DNA of 64,000 nucleotides from NCBI GenBank assembly GCA_014843695.1, contig CM026394.1, forward strand, positions 42,111,553-42,175,552, given 5' to 3'. The notes under the pieces were generated by a model. The model was given only the letters and a program-made list of their open reading frames with translations. It had not been told where the DNA came from and ran no database searches. Within the stretch, counting starts at the first letter, position 1. Every line of letters begins with the position of its first letter. The position numbers and the translations under genes are program-made. Source of the DNA: Archivesica marissinica. Its lineage: Eukaryota > Mollusca > Bivalvia > Venerida > Vesicomyidae. Positions 22,476-33,159 of this stretch are shown here, in pieces.

Positions 22476-22719
22476 TTAACCCTTTCAACACCACAGACCT
22501 CTATATAGGCTTACAAAAAAGTGTAGATCCAGATGAGCCGGCTCGTGACGAGCCGTCTCATCAGGATCTGCACTTTTTTCAAGTAATATAACTATTTTTA
22601 GAAAAAAAATTACCCATTTTGATAAATGAACTGATCCAAATGTAATTTTGTTATTAATTTATTGGTCTAAAAATATCATGGACCAGTCCATGTGAGTTAC
22701 TTGGTGTTGAATGGGTTAA
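22476..22719 (-). mobile_element. piggyBac-like MITE P1, intact
   Basis: It is flanked by TTAA at both ends with termini CCCTTTCAACACCA and TGGTGTTGAATGGG. The central ~53-bp near-palindrome runs from GTGTAGATCCAGATGAGCC to CTCATCAGGATCTGCAC. It is inverted relative to the copy at 24480. TTAA plus CCC ends are the piggyBac signature. Confidence 0.9.
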
Positions 22720-22984
22720 GATGTTTTGTCACTATAGACAACATCTTGCCTTATGCAGTTCACAGATGCATAAAGTTTTTTCGAAAATTATGTTTGCTAA
22801 ATCACCTCACTTTTGGAATATTGATTTACAGAATCAGGAATAACATTGTAAATGGTAGTGGATAAATTTGGTATCGACCAGGTTTTATTTTGTCATATTT
22901 GTAAAACATAAGTATAGGGACTTCTAAACAAAGGTATTTTGGCAGCTTACAAGATTATTAAACAGCAGCATCATTTTAAATTAT
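22720..22984. other. AT-rich intergenic DNA
   Basis: Nothing recognised. Confidence 0.4.
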
Positions 22985-23275
22985 ACGCGTGTGTTTTTTA
23001 CGCTAAATTTAGCTAAATTTATCGTCCCTACCGGTTGAGAGATTTCTGAAGAGATTAGTCATTTTAGATTTTAGATGATAGTGCAACGAAAACAGACAGA
23101 GACCCAATCCAGAGTCTCCTCTGGTGCTTTTAAGTCCACGGTGTAATGCAACAACATTGACTTTGGTTTAAAGACCCATTTCTGAAAAGACTGTTAATAT
23201 TATTAGGGTCAGACGGGGGGATATCGAATCTGCGATCTCTGGATTCGCATTCCAACATGTTAACCAATGGTGGAC
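22985..23275 (-). mobile_element. SINE-B, old and diverged
   Basis: It retains TTTATCGTCCCTACCGGTTG, TTAGTCATTTTAGATTTTAG and the head GATCTCTGGATTCGCATTCC, with many substitutions and indels. Confidence 0.75.
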
Positions 23276-23337
23276 ATAACTGGACCAGTCAATTGTTTTT
23301 TCGATTCATATTTGGGGTTTCAATCATAGGTGGCAGA

Positions 23338-23752
23338 ACAAAATGTTACTAAGACCAGGTCTCATTCTAGGTCAGAATTTTTGGAGAAGTGAGAAAACGT
23401 GTGTTCGCATCCTTAAATGATGTTATTTAATAAATTTCAATAAAATATGGTTAAAATGCACAGTATGACAATTAAATACAACATTTGAATAGAAGGAGTG
23501 CTTTATAATGGGACCACAGGCACAGGACACAATTTCGTTTTGGGCCTATGGTCATATATTAAGTAATGTTTACCATAGGGCAAAAAAAATAATAATGTGT
23601 GTCTTGTGCCTGTGAATGGGAGGACAGTGTAAATTTGTATGAAAATTGTAAAAAAAGGGAGAAATGAGGGCCCCCAGAGGGTGAAGTCAGGGTCCCTAGG
23701 GCGACCATTTCGCCCACATAGCCCTCTAGAATGGACCCTGCTATGACATGAG
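23338..23752. mobile_element. MITE E, copy 1, with nested hairpin
   Basis: The left end has TCTCATTCTAGGTCAGAATT and the right end TAGAATGGACCCTGC, matching the copy at 29945-30243. A hairpin with arms CACAGGCACAGGACAC and GTGTGTCTTGTGCCTGTG (23516-23619) is absent from the other copy. Confidence 0.75.
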
Positions 23753-23759
23753 CTTTCAA

Positions 23760-24335
23760 TTAATGCCCACAGATGATGGGATGAGTCAGAAACATAAAAA
23801 ATGAATTAATTAATCACATTAAAATGTCTTAAAACACTTAAAATTTGACACGACATTAATAGCATACAAAAAAAAGGCAAATAACTGCCATGGAGCTATT
23901 ATACCATATTTGCATAAATTTTATTCAGTACATAAGCATAATGCATAACTGGTGGAATGTACGGTCATAAATATTCAACACATGTGACTTTTAAGGTATT
24001 TTGAGAAACTAAATAAAAATAGAAATTTAGATTGTGAGTTTGCAATTTAAATGAAACTTTTTTTATCGTGCGTGAAAAACGTAATCACCGAGAGACAGGG
24101 AGCTTGTGAAGCACATTTGCACGTTTCCCGTGGATTAGGATTTTTGAAAAACGTTGCCGTTCAGCTTTGTGTTCTTCTGTTTCAAGTGCCCTTAAATTTC
24201 TCCGAGTATTGGAATAGAAAGAATGGTGAGGAGATGTAATGGTCACATGCTATGGTATCATTTCCCGCCAAAATACAATACCCCCCCCCCCAAACACAAG
24301 GGCCTCAACTCAAGATAAGTATTACTCGTATAAAC
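23760..24335. other. Unassigned intergenic DNA
   Basis: A 62-codon frame at 24051 has no supporting feature. A C-run lies at about 24282-24290. Confidence 0.35.
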
Positions 24336-24336
24336 A

Positions 24337-24479
24337 GGGCTCAATGACCGACTGTCCGATTAACGCAGTGGTTGGCACGCTCGCTTCTCACCAAGGGAGA
24401 AGTGGGGTCCACAGAGGGTGAAGTCAGGGTCACTATGGCGACTATTTCGCCCACATCACTCTCTAGAATGATCCCTGCT
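24337..24479 (+). mobile_element. SINE-D head fused to MITE E right end
   Basis: SINE-D head (GACTGTCCGATTAACGCAGT to TCGCTTCTCACCAAGG, ending about 24394) continues directly into the right ~80 bp of MITE E (AGAGGGTGAAGTCAGGGTCA to GAATGATCCCTGC). This is a chimera of two unrelated repeats. Confidence 0.7.
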
Positions 24480-24720
24480 TTAACCCATTCAACACCAAGT
24501 AACTCACATGGACTGGTCCATGATATTCATAAACCAATAAATGAATCAGAAAATCACATTTGGACAAGTTCATTTATCAAAATGGGTAATTATGTCTAAA
24601 AATAGTCATATCACTGGCAAAAAGTGCAGATCCTGATGAGACGGCTCGTCACGAGCCGGCTCATCTGGATCTACACTTTTTGTAAGCCTATTTAGAGGTC
24701 TGTGGTGTTGAAAGGGTTAA
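24480..24720 (+). mobile_element. piggyBac-like MITE P1, intact
   Basis: Flanked by TTAA (24480-24483, 24717-24720), with termini CCCATTCAACACCA and TGGTGTTGAAAGGG and the central palindrome GATGAGACGGCTCGTCACG. It is the best reference copy for the arrays at 1258 and 4244. Confidence 0.92.
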
Positions 24721-25250
24721 ACCTTTATTCAAGGAATGATAAAATATTATGGTGAATAATACTGAGCACAACTATCTGAAGGGATTCAAGCCATTCATTT
24801 GTTCATGTTTCACAATAAATTTTATTTACAAGGCTAACAGTTTGTCCAATGACATATCTGCAAGCTATGGTAACATTTGTCAATCTTCAAGCTATGGTTA
24901 CATTTGTCATAAATGTCTTCCTTGATAGATACCCTAAACATTAAATTGTGACATTTATTATTAAATGGTTTGAGTACCGACAATGACCCCAAAGCTTCTT
25001 CAATGAACCTAAATGAGCAGAAATATTATAAATTGCCCAACAAAATAGAAAATTACGTAGCGTGAAGCCATAAATTCACAACCACTGAAACCTCTGTCAT
25101 CATCATTACCTACCAAAAACGAGAATAAAATCTTATAAAGCAGAAAATTGCATTCAATATATTTCAGCGTTTATATAAGATGTCCAATTAGAGATATGAA
25201 ATGTAAACTGTAAAAGTCAGCTGAATACTATTTATGATAAATATTGAATG
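24721..25250. other. Unassigned intergenic DNA
   Basis: Apart from a short local duplication (CAAGCTATGGTAACATTTG near 24860-24910), nothing was recognised. Confidence 0.4.
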
Positions 25251-25252
25251 AA

Positions 25253-25335
25253 AGCGCGTTCGCTTCAGGTGAGACAGGCCCATAGTTTGAACCCCGCTGG
25301 AGCTGTTACGATTGTGCCCTTAGGCAAATCCCCCT
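25253..25335 (+). mobile_element. SINE-A head fragment next to an array
   Basis: The plus-strand head (GCGCGTTCGCTTCAGGTG, TTTGAACCCCGCTGGAGC) reaches the CCCTTAGGCAA body motif and is then cut off by the 40-bp array. Confidence 0.8.
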
Positions 25336-25344
25336 CCCTCCGGT

Positions 25345-25988
25345 CGTATTGAAGTATAGAACAGTAACCACTCCAGCCGCCAGGCCACGGTCGTATTGAA
25401 GTATAGAATCGTATGTACTCCAGGCCACGGTCGTATTGAAGTATAGAATCGTATGTACTCCTGGCCACGGTCGTATTGAAGTATAGAATCGTATGCACTC
25501 CTGGCCATGGTCGTATTGAAGTATAGAACCGTATGCACTCCTGGCCATGGTCGTATTGAAGTATAGAACCGTATGCACTCCTGGCCACGGTCGTATTGAA
25601 GTATAGAATCGTATGCACTCCTGGCCACGGTCGTATTGAAGTATAGAATCGTATGCACTCCTGGCCACGGTCGTATTGAAGTATAGAAGTATGCACTCCT
25701 GGCCACGGTCGTATTAGTATAGACCGTATGCATTGGCCACGGTTATTGAAGTATAGAATCGTATGCACTCCTGGCCACGGTCGTATTGAAGTATAGAATC
25801 GTATGCACTCCTGGCCACGGTCGTATTGAAGTATAGAATCGTATGCACTCCTGGCCACGGTCGTATTGAAGTATAGAATCGTATGCACTCCTGGCCACGG
25901 TCGTATTGAAGTATAGAACCGTATGCACTCCTGGCCACGGTCGTATTGAAGTATAGAACCGTATGCACTCCTGGCCACGGTCGTATTG
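25345..25988. repeat. 40-bp array, about 16 copies
   Basis: The unit is TCGTATTGAAGTATAGAATC plus GTATGCACTCCTGGCCACGG. Three central copies carry deletions. Minus frames of 82-237 codons are open because the unit has no stops there. Confidence 0.95.
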
Positions 25989-26095
25989 CATATTTATGTT
26001 AGATTACTGATTTGAAACAGTAATAAAACTGAATAAAAATCCTTAATAAATTTTTTTTCATGTAATAAATATGATAACCACAGGTGAGAAGAAGC

Positions 26096-26380
26096 TGGAT
26101 CTGTAGTCCAATGTTAACACGTTGGACTGATAATCCAGGGATCGCAGGTTCGATCCCACGTCTGACCCTAATAAAATTAATAGTCTTTCAGATGGGACTT
26201 TAAACAGAGGTCTTGTGTCGGTGCTGTACATGGTGCACGTAAAAGAACCAGAGGAGACTCTGGAATGGGTCTCTGTCTGTATCATTGCGCTATCCTCCAA
26301 ACATCTAAAATGACTAATCTCTTCAGGAGGCGTCGCTCATATGAGCAACCGGTAGTGAGGATAAATAAACGTAAAACACA
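26096..26380 (+). mobile_element. SINE-B, full length
   Basis: The tRNA-like head (GGATCTGTAGTCCAATG to GCAGGTTCGATCCCACG) is followed by the body with GTGCACGTAAAAGAACCAG and the tail GAGCAACCGGTAGTGAGGAT plus AAATAAACG. Confidence 0.9.
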
Positions 26381-26649
26381 GCAGGGGCAATGGTGTACAT
26401 GCCACATGCTGCTCTTCATTCTACTGACATCTGACAGATATTATTAACAATGCTGTGCAGGGAAGATAAGTGCTGACACTGACAGACACAAACACTGCTT
26501 CTATTCTACATGTACTTTGCAGCAGGTTTGTGGCATAATCCATACCTTATTTTTCTCCTAAATACATAAACATGAAATACCAGAATAACCCCGTTTTTTT
26601 AATTTGATTACCAAAGAAAATTCCATGTAGTTATGTCTTAATATTTAGT
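26381..26649. other. Unassigned intergenic DNA
   Basis: Nothing recognised. Confidence 0.4.
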
Positions 26650-27000
26650 CTCATAGATTTCAGTAGTTTATACAAATTTATTTGAATGAGTATTTGGTTT
26701 AACAGTGCTTAATATTTATAGTCTCATAGATTTCAGTAGTTTATACAAATTTATTTGAGTGAGTGAGTGAGTGAGTATTTGGTTTAACGGTGCTTAATAT
26801 TTAGTCTCATAGATTTCAGTAGTTTATACAAATTTATTTTGAGTGAGTGAGCGAGTATTTGGTTTAACGATGCTTAATATTTAGTCTCATAGATTTCAGT
26901 AGTTTATACAAATTTATTTTGAGTGAGTGAGCGAGTATTTGGTTTAACGGTGCTTAATATTTAGTCTCATTGATTTCAGTAGTTTCTACAAATTTATTAC
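26650..27000. repeat. ~70-90-bp array with SINE tail motif
   Basis: About five units contain TTTAGTCTCATAGATTTCAG, AGTTTATACAAATTTATTT (the SINE-A 3' end) and GAGTGAGTGAG...TATTTGGTTTAACG. The GAGTGAGTGAG...GGTTT segment resembles a common molluscan SINE 5' end. Confidence 0.88.
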
Positions 27001-27224
27001 TTTACTCAAATTTTTTAGGGGATCAGTGCCAAGTTGAGGGTGTGATGCCAAAATGTAATGGGATGAAAATCTAGATATTCATTTACAACGTCGTGTATGT
27101 GCACGTGTACAGTGTGAGTAAAAAGCAATTATCACCTGGGATTACAACATGTCTAAAAACAATTACACTAATTTTCTTCTAAAAAAAAATTAAAGTAAAA
27201 CTTTTCGTTTTATTACTATTAATT

Positions 27225-27380
27225 TCAGGGTTCCTGCTGACCAAAAAAATACTGGCATTAAATTTTGTGAATTGGTGAAAATATTTGGTGCAACCTATTT
27301 TTTTTTATTTTTTATTTTTTTGGCACAATAATTATGTTTTGTCAAATACATGGCTTCAAAAATTTATCTGTGTATATGGT
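27225..27380 (+). repeat. Interspersed repeat F, copy 2
   Basis: Matches 2526-2680 over AATACTGGCATTAAATTTTG, GAATTGGTGAAAATATT, the T-rich run and TTTATCTGTG. Confidence 0.65.
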
Positions 27381-27745
27381 TCTAATTTTTTCAAATTGGC
27401 TCCATTTTTTTTCAATTGGCGGCAGAAGTGGTGCACACAAATTTCCTGAATTTATTAATAATACACGTTCCACCTGACAGAAAACGTAAGTGGAGTCCAG
27501 TGCATCAAATTTCTTATTAGAATTCATCGTCACAATGGCCGACATAATGGCTGACGTGAACATCAACTGTGACGAGACTTTAGAAAGTCACTTGACATCT
27601 GATATCACAGATATTAAGCTTGCCACTGAAAACTTTCAAATTCAAATGAAAGTTCATTAAATAGTAATTTCACAATCAAAATCTGAATAAATTATTATTT
27701 AAAAATGGAAAACATACATTGTATATAAGGTAATTATTAGGCTGT
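27381..27745. other. Unassigned intergenic DNA
   Basis: A 74-codon minus frame (27342-27566) overlaps repeat F and shows no convincing splice sites. No gene is called. Confidence 0.35.
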
Positions 27746-27747
27746 CC

Positions 27748-27870
27748 GACTAGTGCAGTGGTTAGCGCTAGTATGTGAAGATGGCACGGTGGTGGCCAGA
27801 TTGGACAGGCGGGTTTTCTCTGGGTACTCCGGTTTCCTCCCACACGAATGACTACAATATTCACATTTGT
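27748..27870 (+). mobile_element. SINE-D, internally deleted
   Basis: The head GCTGTCCGACTAGTGCAGTG is fused to the body at GTATGTGAAGATGGCACGG. Most of the box-B side of the head is missing. It continues through GGTTTTCTCTGGGTACTCC. Confidence 0.8.
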
Positions 27871-27897
27871 TATCTGCTCATTTCGCCTACAGCATGC

Positions 27898-28135
27898 TAA
27901 AGCTGTCCGCTTAGTGTAGTGGTTAGCGTGTTCGCTTCTCACCAATGCAACCCAGGTTCGATCCTCGGACCAGGAAGTATGTGAGATGGCACGGTGGTGG
28001 CCAGATCGGACAGGCGGGTTTTCTCCGGGTACTACAGTTTCCTCCCACATGAATGACCACATACACTTTCATCCGTGCCAACGAGAGTGATAAATATAAG
28101 TTGTTAAAACTTGCTTCGCAATCGTTGTAAAATAA
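27898..28135 (+). mobile_element. SINE-D, full length
   Basis: The head has box-B-like CAGGTTCGATCCTCGG, followed by the central GGCGGGTTTTCTCCGGGTAC block, CCTCCCACATGAATGACC, and the tail AACTTGCTTCGCAATCG plus TTGTAAAATAAATAAAG. It is the best reference copy here. Confidence 0.92.
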
Positions 28136-28387
28136 ATAAAGTTTAAACTAATTAAATCATGATTTCTAATGAACTGTTTGGTCAAATAGTAGTAACAATT
28201 AAGTATCTTTAAGTGTGCCGCCTATTCCAAGAAAATTCATTATGGGACTTTAAAGAAGGGTTACCTGTTGGCAGATCTCCCTACATCCCGGAGCAGTCTC
28301 GGGAATATTACTGCAACATTCTACAATATAAAAACAACAACAATTCAAGAGACATGGTAGACTGCACATGTACATTCACTAGCATAA

Positions 28388-28603
28388 TTAACCCTTTGCC
28401 TGCTGAGTAAATAAAATCACATTTGCAAACAACATAGATCCAGATCAGCCGCAGCATAACGCCGCATCTGATCAGGATCTATGTTGTTTGCTATTTAGCC
28501 AAGTGCTTTAGCTCCACTATTCGAATAGCAAACAACATAGAGCCTGAACAGATGGCTCTATGATGTTTGCACAAGTGATTTTATCTAGTGTGCAATGGGT
28601 TAA
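28388..28603. mobile_element. TTAA-type MITE (family T2)
   Basis: TTAA at both ends with termini CCCTTTGCCTGCTGAGTA and AGTGTGCAATGGG. The core palindrome CATAGATCCAGATCAGCC...TGATCAGGATCTATG resembles the P1 core. A second AACAACATAGA motif gives internal inverted repeats. Confidence 0.85.
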
Positions 28604-28737
28604 TTCTTGCCACCATTGTGTTCCGTTTCTCACAATAGAACTGTAAGCACTTATCAGATGGCTCACACACCCTACCAAGGGCTTGAACTATACCGGTATT
28701 TGGGTAAAACAATCTCCCTTAACTGCTACCTCAAATT

Positions 28738-28990
28738 ATTTGCCAGAACTGCCTCAATTCTCCCTGCAAGGCTGGAGCTAGATGGAGATGAGATCAATTA
28801 TTTGCCAGAACTGCCATAATTCTCCCTGCATGGCTGGAGCTAGATGGAGATGAGATAAATTATTTCCCAGAACTGCCTCAATTCTCCCTGCATGGCTGGA
28901 GCTAGATGGATATGAGATAAATTATTTCCCAGAACTGCCTGAATTCTCCCTGCAAGGCTGGACCTAGATGGAGATATGAGATAAATCCAT
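28738..28990. repeat. 62-bp array, about 4 copies
   Basis: The unit has CAGAACTGCCTCAATTCTCC and GGCTGGAGCTAGATGGAGAT plus GAGATAAATTATTT. Confidence 0.92.
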
Positions 28991-28999
28991 GAGCGGCCT

Positions 29000-29570
29000 C
29001 AATTCTCCCTTTCTGAGTTTATGGGGAAGTTTTTCATACAGAAAATATTAAGACACTTGACTGGTCAACAAACTCACCCATATATTCAGTACAACCTTTG
29101 AATACCTTCAACCTCTCCCTTCTATGCCGTAACCTTCTCCCTTCTATACCTTAACCTTCTCCCTTCTATACCGTAACCATCTCCCTTTCATTATTTTATA
29201 CCAATATCACGTACACCAAACTCAAACAAAACAATAAAAACAACAATTCTAACAAACAAAAATTCACGATTCCATACACATGTGTTTTAGGGTTCTGCTC
29301 TTAAACCCGTTATAAATAACTTTTTAATGTACACTAATTCTATGTTCTAGAAAAGATGAGAATTTTGCTATTTCATTTCAAGTTTATTAGTTTTTTATTT
29401 CAAGTATTTTCGAAACAAAAACTAATTTAGATGAATGATTTGCGAGAACAATAACGTACACACATGTATGTATGTACATGTGGTAACCCATGATATGTAT
29501 GCATTATCATGAAAAGTAGAAAGAGGCAAGAAATCTATTGATGCAAATGGTGCCCAACAATAGATTTATG
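29000..29570. other. Unassigned DNA with a short CT-rich repeat
   Basis: About four ~22-bp units of ACCTTCTCCCTTCTATACC lie at 29105-29180. Otherwise nothing was recognised. Confidence 0.5.
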
Positions 29571-29800
29571 GAAGTCGTGATAGCGCAATGGTAGCGCGTT
29601 TGCTTCAGATGCGAAAGGTCTGGAGTTTGAGCCCCGCTGGAGCCGTTACGATTGTGCCGTTAATTTAAATTCCACATTGCCTCTTCTCTCTCCCTTGTGG
29701 CGATGGATTCCATCAGGAATGAGGTCTCCGAGTGATTAATATAAGTTATAAGAACTTGTTTCGCAATCGAGCTAAAATAAATTTGTATAAACTGATATAA
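29571..29800 (+). mobile_element. SINE-A, full length
   Basis: Head GTGATAGCGCAATGGTAGCG (box-A-like) and GGAGTTTGAGCCCCGCTG (box-B-like), body TTTAAATTCCACATTGCC, and tail CTTGTTTCGCAATCGAGC followed by AAATAAATTTGTATAAAC. It serves as the family reference. Confidence 0.93.
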
Positions 29801-29944
29801 CAATTTATATTGAAGGAAGACCCATGGGTGAGTACATGTAAACATAGAAGACATATGGTTTATTTAATTTTCAAAAGTACATCATATACATACATGCAAT
29901 AGCACAACTGAGCATAAATTAATTTACGACCACAACGAGATCAA

Positions 29945-30243
29945 TACAAGGGCTCATTCTAGGTCAGAATGTTTGGGAGAAGTGAGAAAGTGCGAGATCG
30001 CGTCCTAAAATGGTGTTATTTAATAATTCAACAAAATGTGGGTAAAATGCACAGTATCACCATTAACATTTATATATAAAATACAACATTTGAATAGAAG
30101 GTCAGCACTTTATAATGGGCCAGGACAAAATTTGCAGGAAAATTGTAAAAATTAAAAAAAGGGAAAAATGGGGCCACCAGGGGCAAGGTCAGGGTCCCTA
30201 GGGCAACTATTTCGCCAAAATCGCCCTATAGAATGAGCCCTGC
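29945..30243. mobile_element. MITE E, copy 2, intact
   Basis: The ends AGGGCTCATTCTAGGTCAG and CCTATAGAATGAGCCCTG are inverted repeats. The interior matches copy 1 (GGAGAAGTGAGAAA, AATGCACAGTAT, ACAACATTTGAATAGAAGG). The target duplication is not clear. Confidence 0.8.
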
Positions 30244-30377
30244 AGTACATGACATTCACATTTTCATCTCTCTCTCTTTCAAGACATAAATATTTTAATG
30301 CAATCATTAAGCTGCTTACAACCATAAATAGCACTATTATATATGTTATATTTATATTATGTTATATTTATATTTCA

Positions 30378-30626
30378 GGTTTTACACCTGCATCAGCATC
30401 ATTTTGGGCTATATCGCCGCGTGCAGTTTACCTAACAACACCTTTCCTGGGCAGGCTCCAGCGGTTAACCAGTACTTGGGTGCACCAACCTCCGTAAGAA
30501 ACTGCCAACTTTTTCATATAAATGAGACACGGCCTGAGCGGGACTCGAACCCGTGACCATCAGTGATGATAGGTTACAGTGGTATACAAGTCAGCGACCT
30601 TAACCACTCGACCACGGAGGCGGACA
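30378..30626 (-). mobile_element. SINE-C copy
   Basis: Minus strand: head with CGAGTGGTTAAGGTCGCTGA and CACGGGTTCGAGTCCCG, body with GGCAGTTTCTTACGGAGG and CCTGCCCAGGAAAGG, tail side at 30380. The head resembles a Ser-type tRNA with a long variable arm. Confidence 0.87.
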
Positions 30627-30892
30627 ATAGCACTATTAAAAAGGACACATCTATGAAAAATGCTAGCCAAAATGTCAATGATGCACACATCCTGATATTT
30701 TCCAGACTTCCCTGACAAGACACAAATACAAAGAGCTAAATGCGAACATGTTTGCATAACAGATTCTGCAACGCAAATATTAACTGCTAACATTTGAATG
30801 TTGTCCTGTAAATTAATTTTTTTAAAAAAAGACAATGGAAAATAGAGAAATATCCTTAATTGTGTACATTTTCAAAATTCATCAACAGAATA

Positions 30893-31136
30893 TTTGTTTG
30901 TTTGTTCGGGTTTTACGCCTGCATCAGTACCATTTTGGGCTATATTGCCGGTGGGCAGTTTACCTACATGTAACAACACCTTTCCTGGGCAGGCTCCAGC
31001 GGTTAACCAGTACATGGTGCACCAACCTCGGCAAGAAACTGCCAACAACAACCGGGGCTGGAATCAATGACCATCAGTGATAATAAATTAGAGTGCTATA
31101 CAATTCAGCGACCTTAACTCGACCACGGGGGCGGAC
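30893..31136 (-). mobile_element. SINE-C copy
   Basis: Same structure as the copy at 30378, with a more diverged head (ATTGATTCCAGCCCCGG on the minus strand). The two copies are 270 bp apart in the same orientation. Confidence 0.85.
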
Positions 31137-31186
31137 CATCAACAGAATAAAACCCTTTCACTAACAACATTGAATGATATAGACTT

Positions 31187-32733
31187 AATGCAACGTATTT
31201 AGGTTAAGATATATTTACATGTGTGAAATGAGTTCTCTCGTAAAATAAAGTCTATATTATTATTATTATTATTATATGCAACGTATTTAGGTTAAGATAT
31301 ATTTACATGTGTTAAATGAGTTCTCTCGTAAAATAAAGTCTTTATTATAATTATTATTATTATTATTATATGCAACGTATTTAGTTTAAGATATATTTAC
31401 ATGTGTGAAATGAGTTCTCTCGTAAAATAAAGTCTATATTATTATTATTATTATATGCAACGTATTTAGGTTAAGATATATTTACATGTGTGAAATGAGT
31501 TCTCTCGTAAAATAAAGTCTATATTATTATTATTATATGCAACGTATTTAGGTTAAGATATATTTACATGTGTGAAATGAGTTCTCTCGTAAAATAAAGT
31601 CTATATTATTATTATTATATGCAACGTATTTAGGTTAAGATATATTTACATGTGTTAAATGAGTTCTCTCGTAAAATAAAGTCTATATTATTATTATTAT
31701 TATTATATGCAACGTATTTAGGTTAAGATATATTTACATGTGTGAAATGAGTTCTCTCGTAAAATAAAGTCTATATTATTATTATTATTATTATATGCAA
31801 CGTATGTAGGTTAAGATATATTTACATGTGTGAAATGAGTTCTCTCGTAAAATAAAGTCTATATTATTATTATTATTATTATATGCAACGTATTTAGGTT
31901 AAGATATATTTACATGTGTTAACCCTTTCCTTCATAGAGATTTAGGTTAATATACTATTATATCTCCATACAAACGACAGCCATTTAGCTATCATGCAGT
32001 GGATAAGTAGTTGCCATATCTATCCCACCTCCATAGATATTACATGAGATTCTGGCCTTTATTATGAACATTGGTTTGATTACTACATTGTCAATGTACC
32101 GGTATGTGGTATTGGCATCAAGAGGTGCTTCCATAAGGGAAAGGGTTAAATGAGTTCTCTCGTAAAATAAAGTCTTTATTATTATTATTATTATTATATG
32201 CAACGTATTTAGGTTAAGATATATTTACATGTGTTAAATGAGTTCTCTCGTAAAATAAAGTCTTATTATAATTATTATTATTATATGCAACATATTTAGG
32301 TTAAGATATATTTACATGTGTTAAATGAGTTCTCTCGTAAAATAAAGTCTTTATTATAATTATTATTATTATTATATGCAACATATTTAGGTTAAGATAT
32401 ATTTACATGTGTGAAATGAGTTCTCTCGTAAAATAAAGTCTATATTATTATTATTATTATTATATGCAACGTATGTAGGTTAAGATATATTTACATGTGT
32501 TAAATGAGTTCTCTCGTAAAATAAAGTCTTTATTATTATTATTATTATTATATGCAACGTATTTAGGTTAAGATATATTTACATGTGTTAAATGAGTTCT
32601 CTAAGAGTAAAATAAAGTCTTTATTATAATTATTATTATTATTATTATATGCAACGCATCTAGGTTAAGATATATTTACATGTGTTAAATCAGTTCTCTA
32701 GAGTAAAATAAAGTCTTTATTATTATTATTATA
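31187..32733. repeat. ~78-92-bp array with retroposon tail and ATT runs
   Basis: About 15 units contain ATGCAACGTATTTAGGTTAA, ATATATTTACATGTGTGAAA and GAGTTCTCTCGTAAAATAAA plus GTCT and a variable (ATT)n. The last part is the 3' module also seen at 15402. Unit length varies with the ATT run. A MITE interrupts the array at 31919. Confidence 0.95.
31919..32149. mobile_element. TTAA-type MITE (T3) inserted in the array
   Basis: It lies exactly at the TTAA of a repeat unit: TACATGTG-TTAA-CCCTTTCC on the left and GGAAAGGG-TTAA-ATGAGTTC on the right. The termini CCCTTTCCTTCATAGAG and CTTCCATAAGGGAAAGGG are inverted repeats. The 223-bp interior has no transposase. This is the clearest TTAA duplication in the window. 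Confidence 0.93.
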
Positions 32734-32800
32734 TCTCTTAGCATCAAATAATAAATGACTATATATTTTTTTTAATAACATAATTATGCAATGTTGGTAA

Positions 32801-32934
32801 AGGGGATGAATATTGTTTAAACTAAACTAAAGGGGATGATTCTAGTTTAAACTAAACTAAAGGGGATGATTCTAGTTTAAACTAAACTAAAGGGGATGAT
32901 TCTAGTTTAAACTAAACTAAAGGGGATGATTCTA
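32801..32934. repeat. 29-bp array
   Basis: About five units of AAGGGGATGATTCTAGTTTA plus AACTAAACT; the first unit has a variant GAATATTG core. Confidence 0.93.
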
Positions 32935-32961
32935 ACTTACTGAGATACATTGGGATTTGTG

Positions 32962-33046
32962 GACCTCATCAACATTTTTGTTTCGTTTTGTTCATATTAT
33001 AATAAATCAAACAAGTTATAATATGAACAAATAATGAGGTCCCACA
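32962..33046. repeat. Hairpin
   Basis: Arms GACCTCAT...GTTCATATTATAA and TTATAATATGAAC...ATGAGGTC surround a short loop. It may be a foldback element remnant. Confidence 0.6.
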
Positions 33047-33159
33047 TGTAGGTGATAAGAGACAATAAGGCTACAATTTAATTACATGTATTGTATATCT
33101 AATAAACATTCCAAAGGTTAAAAAAAGAAGGAAAAAAAAGAAGATATATTTACATAATT

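Noticed and set aside
25265..25991. 237-codon minus frame (YDRGQECIRFYTS repeats)
   Set aside because: Translation of the 40-bp array; overlapping alternative frames are equally open.
30249..30556. 82- and 65-codon plus frames
   Set aside because: They run through SINE-C on the antisense strand.
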